Assembly (NCBI GenBank): GCA_024683485.1
Contig: JAIKYD010000021.1
Location: 34,909 to 98,908, forward strand
DNA length: 64,000 nt
Direction of reading: 5' to 3'
Source of the DNA: Saccharofermentans sp.
Lineage (GTDB): Bacteria; Bacillota; Clostridia; Saccharofermentanales; Saccharofermentanaceae
Shown in pieces: positions 19,179 through 26,802 of this stretch. Both the position numbers and the translations under genes were made by a program. Below the pieces are notes generated by a model. The model saw only the letters and a list, made by a program, of their open reading frames with translations. It ran no database searches and had not been told where the DNA came from. Numbering within the stretch: position 1 is the first letter of the stretch; every line of letters begins with the position of its first letter.

Positions 19179-19324
19179 GACTTCGTTAAGTACTTGAGGC
19201 TCGAAAAGTGCGATGTTTGTTTTTGCGTTTGATGTGTTCTTCATGGACAGAATTGCATCTGCAATCTGCAGCAAAAAATATAGCCAGAAAACTATTATAT
19301 CTTGTTGCATTTTCCGCCGAATTC

Positions 19325-19434
19325 CGACAAATCCCTAAAGAAATCACTAAAGGATCTCCAAAGTTGAACAGGATTTGTCGCATGATTTTGTAGAGCTTTG
19401 GAGATCGTTTTCTGGAAACATGTAAGATTTGTCG
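19325..19434 (+). repeat. two interleaved perfect inverted repeats plus extra TTTGTCG copies
   Basis: In the 472-base gap between ispH-rpsA and the tRNAs, arm A1 (CGACAAATCC, 19325-19334) is the exact complement of A2 (19371-19380), and arm B1 (GATCTCCAAAG, 19353-19363) of B2 (19396-19406). The order A1-B1-A2-B2 means the two stems interleave, giving either a pseudoknot or two mutually exclusive structures. A further near-copy of A2 lies at 19425-19434, and a short CGACAA at 19452-19457 lies just before a TATAAT at 19460-19465. No protein gene with a credible start is seen in 19179-19595. Confidence 0.6.
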
Positions 19435-19538
19435 TTTTTTTCAGAAAAGATCGACAAGGTATAATAGGTGAGAAAGTTAATACTCAGCTGTAAAATCCAC
19501 TTGGCCTTGATGGAAAAACAGCGTTTCTTAATTTGAAC

Positions 19539-19565
19539 TTGCATATTTTTCTCTATTGTTATAAT
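19539..19565 (+). promoter_or_regulatory. promoter of the tRNA-Pro pair
   Basis: An extended -10 (TGTTATAAT, 19557-19565) lies about 30 bases before the first tRNA. TTGCAT (19539-19544, 15-base spacer) or TTGAAC (19533-19538, 21-base spacer) may serve as -35; neither spacing is ideal. Confidence 0.6.
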
Positions 19566-19595
19566 ATTTATAGGCTTGTTAGAGGAATACTCCAT

Positions 19596-19671
19596 CGGGG
19601 TGTGGCTCAGGTGGTAGAGTGCCTGCTTCGGGAGCAGGAGGCCGTGGGTTCAAGTCCCGCCACTCCGACCA
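19596..19671 (+). tRNA. tRNA-Pro (CGG)
   Basis: A full cloverleaf of 76 bases can be drawn: acceptor CGGGGTG / CACTCCG, D arm GCTC / GAGT, anticodon stem CCTGC / GCAGG with loop TTCGGGA, T arm GTGGG / CCCGC with TTCAAGT, and an encoded CCA. The anticodon is CGG, reading CCG. The C1-G72 pair and A73 are the proline identity elements. Confidence 0.95.
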
Positions 19672-19698
19672 ATATTTTTCCTGACAATGCATGTTCAT

Positions 19699-19775
19699 CG
19701 GGGTGTAGCTCAGGTGGCTAGAGTGCTTGCTTAGGGAGCAAGAGGTCGTGGGTTCAAGTCCCGTCACTCCGACCA
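19699..19775 (+). tRNA. tRNA-Pro (AGG), unusual A34 anticodon
   Basis: A 77-base cloverleaf with the same acceptor stem as the neighbouring tRNA-Pro, anticodon stem CTTGC / GCAAG, loop TTAGGGA, T loop TTCAAGT and encoded CCA. The anticodon is AGG. C1-G72, A73, G35, G36 and G37 all agree with proline. A34 is rare in bacteria outside tRNA-Arg(ACG). The T stem has two wobble pairs (G49-U65 and U50-G64), but the molecule otherwise looks intact. It is probably a duplication of the CGG gene 27 bases upstream. Confidence 0.9.
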
Positions 19776-19815
19776 GATAAAAGCCTTGAAACCATATGGT
19801 TTCAGGGCTTTTATC
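19776..19815 (+). terminator. intrinsic terminator after tRNA-Pro genes
   Basis: A nearly perfect 40-base palindrome (core TGAAACCAT / ATGGTTTCA extended by AAAAGCC / GGCTTTT), starting at the base after the CCA end. It can also work on the opposite strand. Confidence 0.85.
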
Positions 19816-19957
19816 TTTAATATGGTTATTCCGGTTTTTATCTAATAATATTACTTCATCATTCCCTATATTCCCGTTCATTTTTTGTTTACTTGCCCAT
19901 GTAACTTCTATGTAATACAATAAAAATAATTTAATCATTAAAGGATAGGTATTCATA

Positions 19958-20101
19958 ATGAACATCAGCCATTGGCCAATACCTAGGACAGAGATAGAAT
20001 CCTTTATAAACCATGTGTGCAGTTTGTACGGACATACGGTCTATAAGAGCGGGATGAGATTGCAAGCAAATAAACAAAATAAAAGCGCAGTTTGTTCGTG
20101 A
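19958..20101 (+). CDS. possible 47-residue protein of unknown function
   Basis: This ORF starts at an ATG with AAAGGATAGG 10-16 bases upstream and encodes a 47-residue product (MNISHWPIPRTEIESF at its start, two Cys). It is followed at once by an intrinsic terminator whose stem includes the last codons and the stop. I recognise no family. It may be a short peptide, the remnant of a longer gene, or a small RNA that happens to be open. It lies alone between the tRNA terminator and the first choline-binding protein. Confidence 0.35.
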   Translation: MNISHWPIPRTEIESFINHVCSLYGHTVYKSGMRLQANKQNKSAVCS

Positions 20102-20121
20102 GACGGATGAACTGCGTTTTT
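20085..20121 (+). terminator. intrinsic terminator before choline-binding gene
   Basis: The stem GCGCAGTT / AACTGCG (20085-20092 with 20110-20116, with an inner CGT / ACG pair) is followed by TTTTTGG. It ends whatever is transcribed across 19958-20101. Confidence 0.75.
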
Positions 20122-20168
20122 GGTTTGCACTGATAAAAGACATAAATAATGAACAGGGAGGACAAACG

Positions 20169-22352
20169 ATGAGAGTCAATTCAAAATGGCAGAAGATCAC
20201 AGCGACGTTGCTTGCTGCTGTGATGGGTGTTGCGCTTATACCTAATGTTTCAGGAAATGACACTGTATTGGCTGCAGACTTAAAGAATAAGGATAATACT
20301 TGTCTTGGCGTATCAGGCATTGCATCGCCGGTTAACCCGAGTACAGTTGATCCGACGAATGATCCGACCGGCTCAAATCAGGCCTGGTCAGGAAGTTATG
20401 TTTATTACGGATATTATCAGGGAGATTCAAGGTGGGTTCCAGCCGGACAGATCAAATTCCGTGTTCTTGCAAAGGATTCCAAAGCTTATACATCAAAAGA
20501 ATCTTTGTTCCTTGATAGTGATATTAGATTATTTAACAGGGTGTTTGATAATGAGGAACCTTATACAAATTCATGGAGTGACAGTACATTAAGAGAAATG
20601 CTGAATACCAGTTTTCTTGCTGGTTTTACTGATGTAGAGAAAAACGCTATTGCTGTGAGTAAAGGTAATGGTGGTCTTTCATCATCTTCCGATTCATATG
20701 AATCTTATAAGTATGATGGTTCAGTGAGTGTGGATGATAAAGTGTTCCTGCTTGATTCTTCAGAAGTTGTTAATGGAAAATATGGTTATTCTTCGGATTC
20801 AGGATGGACTTACAGTTCAGGTGCCTGGGGCAAAGTACCACATAGTGTTCCCAACCATGTTAAGCAGGGTTATCCTGGTGATTGCTGGTGGCTGCGTTCG
20901 AAATATAAAGGTGAAAACGGATATGGTTATGCAGGTGCTGTTTTGATAGGCGGTGCCCTTAGTAACGGTACTGTTGATTATCATTCTTACGGTGTTGCGC
21001 CAGCTATGAATATCGATCAGGAATCAATCCTGTTCTCGACAGCCTTAACAGGAAATATCGGAGCCGTCGGAACTGAATACAAGCTGACTCTTATTGATGA
21101 GGATATGGTCATTGCTGTCGCGGACGGTGAGAGCGTAAAGGCTGACGGTAATACAATTACAGTTCCTTACAAAGCATCCGGAAGTAATGGTGGAAATGCA
21201 AACTGTGCATCTGTCGTGATCCTTGACAAAGAATATACGGCTGGAAACAAGAACGGTGCAAATATTCTTTATTACAGTGAAATAGGTATACTCTATTATG
21301 CAAATAAGAACTATACCGGTACATTTACTTTACCGTCCTCTCTGAGTTTAGGCGGCTGGGATTCTTCATATTATGTATATCTTATTTCTGAAAAGAATTA
21401 TGATGGGAAAACTACAGATTATGCGAGTGTTCCTGTTAAGCTTAGTGCTCCGGGAAAATCCACTCCGACTCCCACACCGACAACCAAGCCTGTGGCAACA
21501 GCAACCCCTACACCTACGACGGCTGCAAAACCTACTGATAAACCAACGGCAACTCCTACTCCAAAGTCAGCATATGTCGATATGCCGAATGTAGTAGGAA
21601 TGGGTTATGAAGATGCGAAAACTGTTATTTATGACACTTTGAAAGGTGCAGGATTCTTAAAAGTAGATATCAGCTTCACTTATTATGATAAGTCTGATCC
21701 GATTACGAGTCAGGAGCCTAAGGCCGGAACGAAATTGACTGTCAGTGACAGCATAGCTGTCACCATAAAAGCAGATAAAAATACCGATAATCCCAAGTCT
21801 ACATGGAAACAGGAAGGAAAGAAATGGTATTACTATGATGCTAACGGTTCGAAAGTTAAGGGCTGGCAGGAGATCAACAAAGTCTGGTATCTCTTTGACA
21901 GCAACGGTGTAATGCAGACCGGCTGGGTAGAGTCCGGTGGTAAGTGGTATTACCTGAAAGATACCGGTGCTATGTATACCGGTTGGATAGAATCAGGAGG
22001 TAAATGGTATTACCTTGGATCTTCCGGAGCAATGGCAACCGGCTGGATCGAAGATGGCGGCAAATGGTACTTCCTAGGATCTTCCGGCGCGATGGCTACC
22101 GGTTGGATAAAGCAGGGTGGCAAATGGTATTTCCTGAGTGCTTCCGGAGCAATGGCAACCGGCTGGGTTCAGTCAGGCGGCAAATGGTATTACATGAGTC
22201 CATCAGGAGCCATGGTTGAAGAAGGCTGGGTACAGTATGGAGCAACATGGTATTACTTTGATTCAAACGGAGTAATGGTTACCGGTGATTATGTGATCAA
22301 AGGAAAAACGAATAGATTCAGTTCTTCCGGCGCATGGATCGGGTATGCATAA
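20169..22352 (+). CDS. secreted DUF6273-PASTA-choline-binding-repeat protein
   Basis: 727 residues. A signal peptide (about 1-36, ending near VLAA) is followed by a DUF6273-like domain (about 72-290: IKFRVLAKDS, LFLDSDI, WWLRS), a beta-rich region (300-430), a Thr/Pro linker (435-470), a PASTA-like domain (about 473-540: MPNVVGMGYEDAKTVI) and eight choline-binding repeats of about 20 residues plus a degenerate ninth. The repeats (GWxxxGGKWYY) bind choline or other cell-wall decorations, so the protein is held on the surface without covalent linkage. The ribosome binding site CAGGGAGG precedes the ATG. Biological role unknown. Confidence 0.85.
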   Translation: MRVNSKWQKITATLLAAVMGVALIPNVSGNDTVLAADLKNKDNTCLGVSGIASPVNPSTVDPTNDPTGSNQAWSGSYVYYGYYQGDSRWVPAGQIKFRVLAKDSKAYTSKESLFLDSDIRLFNRVFDNEEPYTNSWSDSTLREMLNTSFLAGFTDVEKNAIAVSKGNGGLSSSSDSYESYKYDGSVSVDDKVFLLDSSEVVNGKYGYSSDSGWTYSSGAWGKVPHSVPNHVKQGYPGDCWWLRSKYKGENGYGYAGAVLIGGALSNGTVDYHSYGVAPAMNIDQESILFSTALTGNIGAVGTEYKLTLIDEDMVIAVADGESVKADGNTITVPYKASGSNGGNANCASVVILDKEYTAGNKNGANILYYSEIGILYYANKNYTGTFTLPSSLSLGGWDSSYYVYLISEKNYDGKTTDYASVPVKLSAPGKSTPTPTPTTKPVATATPTPTTAAKPTDKPTATPTPKSAYVDMPNVVGMGYEDAKTVIYDTLKGAGFLKVDISFTYYDKSDPITSQEPKAGTKLTVSDSIAVTIKADKNTDNPKSTWKQEGKKWYYYDANGSKVKGWQEINKVWYLFDSNGVMQTGWVESGGKWYYLKDTGAMYTGWIESGGKWYYLGSSGAMATGWIEDGGKWYFLGSSGAMATGWIKQGGKWYFLSASGAMATGWVQSGGKWYYMSPSGAMVEEGWVQYGATWYYFDSNGVMVTGDYVIKGKTNRFSSSGAWIGYA
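21795..22349 (+). repeat. choline-binding repeat array, first copy
   Basis: Eight 60-base units and a degenerate ninth encode the GWxxxGGKWYYxxxSGAMxT motif. The units are very similar at DNA level, which favours recombination and copy-number change. They are protein-coding, not a CRISPR array. Confidence 0.85.
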
Positions 22353-22432
22353 TTTTTCGAAGGAGGTTAAAGAATTCAGGTAAATGGCAGATATATAAAC
22401 GAAAAAACAAAAGTAGCAAAGGAGGTTAACGC

Positions 22433-24463
22433 ATGAAAAGAACTGCTACAAAAATACTATCTTTGATGCTCGCTGCTGCAATGGCAGGTGGTGTCGTATG
22501 GTTTGTACCGGATAAGGTACTTGCTGAAGGTTCCTTGACAGAAGGTCAAACAAAAGAGAAAGACTTTTGTTATATTGGAATGGATTGCGAATCAACACCG
22601 GCAGGTTTTCCTGAAGAAGGATATCTTTACCGTTATTCACCATGGGATGAACCTAAAGAGATCAATGTAGCCTGGGATGGTGCTTCATATGATCCGGATT
22701 CAAACACACTGACTCTTAAGAATTTTAATCATCCTGATGTCGGTTTTATTTTCGATGGTGTCGGATATTATAATTGCGGTTGTGAACTGAAGATCATACT
22801 TATCGGTGACAACCATATTCAGCGTATTGATGACGGCTTCAGCGGATTGGATTTCCAGGGATCAGGATCTCTTACTGTAAATGAGAATAAAAAAGCTTAT
22901 GGAAGCACTGTGACTTTTAATAATTCTTATTATGAAGATGATGATCATCTGACGCAGTTCCATGTCGGTAAGGATGCCACAGTAATCATTTATAGATCTC
23001 CTGATAAGAAAATAGAGAATAATGATTATATTATTAAAGGTTATTGCATCACCGTCAGTGGTTATGATAAGGAAACGCAAAAACCTGAAGATTATTTAAC
23101 ATACGATGGTGATGTGACTCCTGAAATCGAATGGGAGGAAGAAAAAGTCTCACCAGCTGGCGTTGAATATCTATCTCTCACTGACAAATTATATGTAAAG
23201 ACAGAGTATCCTGTTTCAAGAGTTTTTGCAGACAAGAACGATGCTGATGCTATCCGTCTTCTCGTTGAGGGAAAGGTTGAGGATAGTAATGAAACATATG
23301 CATGGGTAGAGAAACATAACGGAAAATGGTTTGTAAGCAGAAGTAGCTGGTATGATGATGATATCAGCGGATCATATACCGCTACTCTGCCTGATGATCT
23401 GAAGAGCGGAGAAGATAAGATCACTGCATATGCAAATGCTGCCGCTACTATTGACTATTCAACTTATACTGATTCGTTCTATGCTTATACAAAGAACGAT
23501 AAATATTATGCGATTGTTCCCAAGGCTTTAATAATTGATAAATGGGATTTAACAGATCTCAAGACCGAAGCCAGTGTCTTCTGTATGGGTGAAATCACTC
23601 AAAGCACTCCGATGTTCTATTTAAATAGTGAACCATATGATGCATGGACAATGGATTCGTATACTGTAGTTGATGGTGTTTCAACAGGTAAAGAAGCAGA
23701 TAAGTATATGACTGATAACGGCTATACAAAAATAATAGCAAGTTCTTGGAATGCTTGGTACAACTTGAACACTTTAAATGATGTTCTGAAGTTCTCTCCT
23801 AAAGCAAACCCTACGGACACTCCTACACCTACTACGAAGCCTGCAACGCCTACGCCTACCACAAAGCCTGCTACTCCTACACCTACAGCAGCGCCAAAGT
23901 CAACCTGGAAACAGGAAGGCAAGAACTGGTATTACTATGATGCTAACGGTACTAAGGTCACCGGCTGGCAGGAAATTAAAAAGGCTTGGTATTTCTTTGA
24001 CAGCAAAGGCGTAATGCAGACCGGCTGGGTTCAGGATGGAAAAACATGGTATTACTGTGATAATAACGGTGTAATGCAGACCGGCTGGGTTCAGGATGGT
24101 AAGACATGGTATTACATGAGCGGATCAGGAGCCTTGGCTACGAATTGCTGGGTCAAATCTGGGAATGTCTGGTATTACATTAGTGCATCTGGAGCCATGG
24201 CCACGAATTGCTGGGTTAAATCCGGAAATGCCTGGTATTACATAAGTGCTTCCGGAGTTATGGTTACAAACGGCTGGGTTCAGTCAGGCGGTAAATGGTA
24301 TTACATGAGTCCTTCCGGAGCCATGGTTGAAAACGGCTGGGCAAAATCAGGTAATTCATGGTATTACTTTGATGGAAACGGCGTAATGGTTACCGGTGAA
24401 TACAAGACTGATGGCAAGATGAGCAAGTTCAGTGATTCCGGTGCATGGATCGGATATATCTGA
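22433..24463 (+). CDS. secreted choline-binding-repeat protein with novel N-terminal region
   Basis: 676 residues. A signal peptide (about 1-31, VLAEG) leads into a beta-rich region of unknown family (40-460); its first part (WDGASYDPDSNTLTLKNF) resembles a motif found in many clostridial secreted proteins with a beta-helix or carbohydrate-binding look. A TPTPTTKPA linker (about 462-488) and eight choline-binding repeats with a degenerate ninth follow. Two repeats have Cys in place of the leading Gly (NCWVKSGN) and another has WYYCD, so a disulfide is possible. A perfect AAAGGAGG site precedes the ATG. It is probably co-transcribed with the preceding paralogue. Function unknown. Confidence 0.82.
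   Translation: MKRTATKILSLMLAAAMAGGVVWFVPDKVLAEGSLTEGQTKEKDFCYIGMDCESTPAGFPEEGYLYRYSPWDEPKEINVAWDGASYDPDSNTLTLKNFNHPDVGFIFDGVGYYNCGCELKIILIGDNHIQRIDDGFSGLDFQGSGSLTVNENKKAYGSTVTFNNSYYEDDDHLTQFHVGKDATVIIYRSPDKKIENNDYIIKGYCITVSGYDKETQKPEDYLTYDGDVTPEIEWEEEKVSPAGVEYLSLTDKLYVKTEYPVSRVFADKNDADAIRLLVEGKVEDSNETYAWVEKHNGKWFVSRSSWYDDDISGSYTATLPDDLKSGEDKITAYANAAATIDYSTYTDSFYAYTKNDKYYAIVPKALIIDKWDLTDLKTEASVFCMGEITQSTPMFYLNSEPYDAWTMDSYTVVDGVSTGKEADKYMTDNGYTKIIASSWNAWYNLNTLNDVLKFSPKANPTDTPTPTTKPATPTPTTKPATPTPTAAPKSTWKQEGKNWYYYDANGTKVTGWQEIKKAWYFFDSKGVMQTGWVQDGKTWYYCDNNGVMQTGWVQDGKTWYYMSGSGALATNCWVKSGNVWYYISASGAMATNCWVKSGNAWYYISASGVMVTNGWVQSGGKWYYMSPSGAMVENGWAKSGNSWYYFDGNGVMVTGEYKTDGKMSKFSDSGAWIGYI
23898..24460 (+). 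repeat. choline-binding repeat array, second copy
   Basis: Nine units of about 60 bases encode the wall-binding repeats of the second protein. The first two and last two units closely match those of the preceding gene, pointing to a shared origin or gene conversion. Confidence 0.85.
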
Positions 24464-24491
24464 TTTATTGACATAAGTCATTAATACTGCG

Positions 24492-24520
24492 GGGGCTGTC
24501 TCAAATGCTGGGACAGCCTC
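24492..24520 (+). terminator. terminator after choline-binding genes
   Basis: The stem GGGGCTGTCT / GGACAGCCTC closes an 9-base loop. The trailing T-run is weak (TGTTCAATTT). It belongs to the GGGCTGTC hairpin family seen at several gene ends in this window. Confidence 0.7.
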
Positions 24521-24563
24521 TGTTCAATTTGCCGCATTATTTTCATGGACGGCAAAACTGTTA

Positions 24564-24572
24564 TGTTATAAT
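24564..24572 (+). promoter_or_regulatory. extended -10 promoter of thyA
   Basis: TGTTATAAT is a perfect extended -10 element. No matching -35 is seen. The start would be near 24579, about 25 bases before the thyA ATG. Confidence 0.55.
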
Positions 24573-24603
24573 CGAATCTATCAATTTAAAGGCGGTGACG
24601 TGT

Positions 24604-25437
24604 ATGAGCCGGGCAGATGATATTTTCGATGAGAACATAAGAACCATACTGAATTCGGGCTATTCGACCATTAATGACAAGGTAAGGCCCCATTGGGCTG
24701 ATGACGGTGCACCTGCTTATACTTACAAGGCATTTGCAATCGTTAACCGTTACAACCTTGCTGAGGAGTTCCCGATGTTTACTCAGCGCTGGATCAACTT
24801 CAAGGCTGCAGTTGACGAACTTTTGTGGATCTGGCAGAAGAAATCCAACAATGTCAACGATCTGAACTCGCATATCTGGGATGCATGGGCTGATGAGACA
24901 GGTTCCATCGGCAAGGCATACGGATATCAGCTTGGTGTTAAGCATAAGTATAAGGAAGGCGAGTTCGACCAGGTTGACCGTGTGCTTTATGATCTTAAGA
25001 ATAATCCGTCATCTAGAAGGATCATGACAAATATCTATGTTCATCAGGATCTGAGTGAGATGCATCTTTATCCCTGCGCTTATTCGATGACTTTCAATGT
25101 TACCGGCAATAAGCTTAACGCTATTCTCAATCAGAGAAGCAACGATATGCTGGTTGCAAACGCATGGAACGTGTGCCAGTATGCGGTATTGGTTCATCTT
25201 TTCGCGAGATGCACAGGGCTTGAAGTTGGAGAATTTGTACATGTTATTGCTGATGCGCATATCTACGACAGGCATGTGGATATCGTTAAGGATCTTATAG
25301 AGATGCCGAAATATCCTGCACCTAAGCTTGTTCTTGATGAAGGAATCACTGATTTCTATCAGTTCACGACTGACAACATAAGACTTGAAGGTTATGAGGC
25401 CGGTCCCAAGATCAAGGGAATCCCGGTTGCAGTCTGA
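24604..25437 (+). CDS. thyA: thymidylate synthase, divergent clostridial form
   Basis: 277 residues from the ATG at 24604, which has AAAGGCGGTG upstream; a longer in-frame ORF to 24505 runs through the terminator and promoter and is not used. It methylates dUMP with methylene-tetrahydrofolate. ELLWIW, HIWDAWADETG, nucleophile C158 (LYPCAYS), RSND (178-181) and DAHIY (217-221) are conserved. The His that normally follows the nucleophile is Ala159, and the usual LGxPFN block reads VANAWN. These changes mark a divergent subfamily that I believe is common in gut Clostridia. folA lies two genes downstream. Confidence 0.92.
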   Translation: MSRADDIFDENIRTILNSGYSTINDKVRPHWADDGAPAYTYKAFAIVNRYNLAEEFPMFTQRWINFKAAVDELLWIWQKKSNNVNDLNSHIWDAWADETGSIGKAYGYQLGVKHKYKEGEFDQVDRVLYDLKNNPSSRRIMTNIYVHQDLSEMHLYPCAYSMTFNVTGNKLNAILNQRSNDMLVANAWNVCQYAVLVHLFARCTGLEVGEFVHVIADAHIYDRHVDIVKDLIEMPKYPAPKLVLDEGITDFYQFTTDNIRLEGYEAGPKIKGIPVAV

Positions 25438-25452
25438 ACGGATGGTTAAGTA

Positions 25453-26166
25453 ATGAAGTTGATCTTTATCAGGCACGGGGATCCCGATTATGAGAAGGAT
25501 TCTCTTACGGAGAAAGGCTGGCGCGAGGCTGAGATACTTGCTGACCGTGTCGCGAAATGGGACATTAAACAGATTTACTGTTCAACCATGGGCCGCGCTA
25601 AGGATACCTGTTCCGCAACGCTTAAGAAGACAGGGAGAGAGGCAGTCTATTATGACTGGCTTCAGGAATTCTATTACAGAGTCTGGGATGAGGATGTAAA
25701 GGAATGGACTATAGCCTGGGATTTCTATCCTAGGGATTTCAACAACAGGGATGATTTCCATGATAAGAACAATTGGGCTAATACGGAGATCATGAAGTCC
25801 GGGGATATCGCCAGGCACGCACAGGAAGTTTATGACGGTTTTGATGCTTTGCTCGAGAAGCACGGTTATAAGAGAAACGACAGAAATTTCTATGACGTGA
25901 TCGAGCATAATGATGACAACATCGTGTTTTTCTGCCATTTTGGTGTTACGGCACTGCTGTTGGGACATCTTATAGGTGTTGCTGCGCCTTCACTATGGCA
26001 GGGCATGATGATGGCACCGACATCTATCACAGTTTTGGGTTCTGAAGAAAGGATACCTGGAGAGGCAAGCTTCAGAGTACAGACTTTCGCTGATTCAAGG
26101 CATCTGCTTGAAGCGGGGGAGCCGTTGTCACAGTCAGGTTATTTTGCAAAGATTTTCGAGGGGTGA
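25453..26166 (+). CDS. histidine phosphatase family protein
   Basis: 237 residues. The phosphoglycerate-mutase-like fold is shown by the catalytic RHG (residues 7-9, phospho-accepting H8), a conserved Arg near STMGRAKDT and the second His in VFFCHFGVTALLLGHL. The family includes phosphatases acting on sugars, nucleotides and alpha-ribazole phosphate; the substrate here is not known. It lies between thyA and folA with a 15-base gap before it, and its stop is 5 bases before the folA ATG, so a role in nucleotide or pterin metabolism is possible. Confidence 0.88.
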   Translation: MKLIFIRHGDPDYEKDSLTEKGWREAEILADRVAKWDIKQIYCSTMGRAKDTCSATLKKTGREAVYYDWLQEFYYRVWDEDVKEWTIAWDFYPRDFNNRDDFHDKNNWANTEIMKSGDIARHAQEVYDGFDALLEKHGYKRNDRNFYDVIEHNDDNIVFFCHFGVTALLLGHLIGVAAPSLWQGMMMAPTSITVLGSEERIPGEASFRVQTFADSRHLLEAGEPLSQSGYFAKIFEG

Positions 26167-26171
26167 GAGAC

Positions 26172-26663
26172 ATGATAGCAATATCGGCAGTTGATAAGAA
26201 TTGGGCAATTGGCAACCAGGGACATCTTCTTATATCGTTGCCTGAGGATCAGAAGGGTGTGTTCAGGAAATACACATCCGGTCATACTGTGGTCTATGGA
26301 AGAAAGACCCTTGAGACATTTCCGGGACAGAGGCTTTTGCCTAACAGAGTCAATGTCATAATGTCCAGAAGCTTTGATTATGAGAAGGAAGGAGCGATGG
26401 TGCTTCATTCAGTTGGTGAACTTGAGGATTTCCTTGAACTTACTGCAGATGATGTTTACCTTATCGGCGGTGCTTCTCTTTATAATTCACTTATTAGCCT
26501 CTGTGACAGGGCCATCATCACGAGCATCCGTGCCGAATTCGAAGCTGACTGCTGGTTCCCGAATCTCGATGAGGATCCTGACTGGGTCCTTGAGGAAGAG
26601 GAAGAGCCTGTCATGAGCGAAAAGGGCGTCGAATTCACGGTAAAACACTATAAGAGAAAGTAA
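26172..26663 (+). CDS. folA: dihydrofolate reductase
   Basis: 163 residues from the ATG at 26172, preceded by GAGGGG; the GTG at 26163 is less likely. It regenerates the tetrahydrofolate consumed by thymidylate synthase. ISAVDKNWAIG, the acidic active-site region LPEDQK, GRKTLETFPG (NADPH) and LIGGASLYNSL are all visible. The C-terminal stretch is rich in Glu. It is the last gene of the thyA-phosphatase-folA unit and is followed by a long hairpin. Confidence 0.94.
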   Translation: MIAISAVDKNWAIGNQGHLLISLPEDQKGVFRKYTSGHTVVYGRKTLETFPGQRLLPNRVNVIMSRSFDYEKEGAMVLHSVGELEDFLELTADDVYLIGGASLYNSLISLCDRAIITSIRAEFEADCWFPNLDEDPDWVLEEEEEPVMSEKGVEFTVKHYKRK

Positions 26664-26693
26664 TCTCTTTAGTGATGTGATAAGAATAAATAC

Positions 26694-26760
26694 TGCAATA
26701 ACATCTTGTACGAGTTATTTCCGTCAGGAAATACTGTCCGAAGTACAAGATGTTATTGCA
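26694..26760 (+). terminator. long 18-bp hairpin between folA and rpsB
   Basis: Perfect arms of 18 bp (26694-26711 with 26743-26760) enclose a 31-base loop that contains its own small hairpin (TATTTCC / GGAAATA). A T-rich stretch follows. It can end folA transcription, but the 3' arm also holds the -35 box of the rpsB promoter, so the structure may do more than terminate. Confidence 0.7.
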
Positions 26761-26784
26761 TTGTATTTGCTCTTTTGTTAGAAT
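26756..26784 (+). promoter_or_regulatory. rpsB promoter
   Basis: TTGCAT (26756-26761), a 17-base spacer and TAGAAT (26779-26784) with an extended TG. The start would be near 26791. The -35 box overlaps the 3' arm of the upstream hairpin. Confidence 0.75.
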
Positions 26785-26802
26785 ACTCGAGCATAAAAAT
26801 CA

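Noticed and set aside
19208..19393. 61-codon frame in the gap before the tRNAs
   Set aside because: No ribosome binding site, unlikely composition, and it runs through the inverted repeats.
19579..19965. Open frame on the minus strand across both tRNA genes (128 codons)
   Set aside because: It is the classic false protein read from the reverse of a tRNA (DLNPRPPAPEAGTLP type). The two cloverleaves explain the sequence fully.
21795..22349. Regular 60-base repeats suggesting a CRISPR or satellite array
   Set aside because: They are in-frame coding units of choline-binding repeats; there are no unique spacers and no cas genes.
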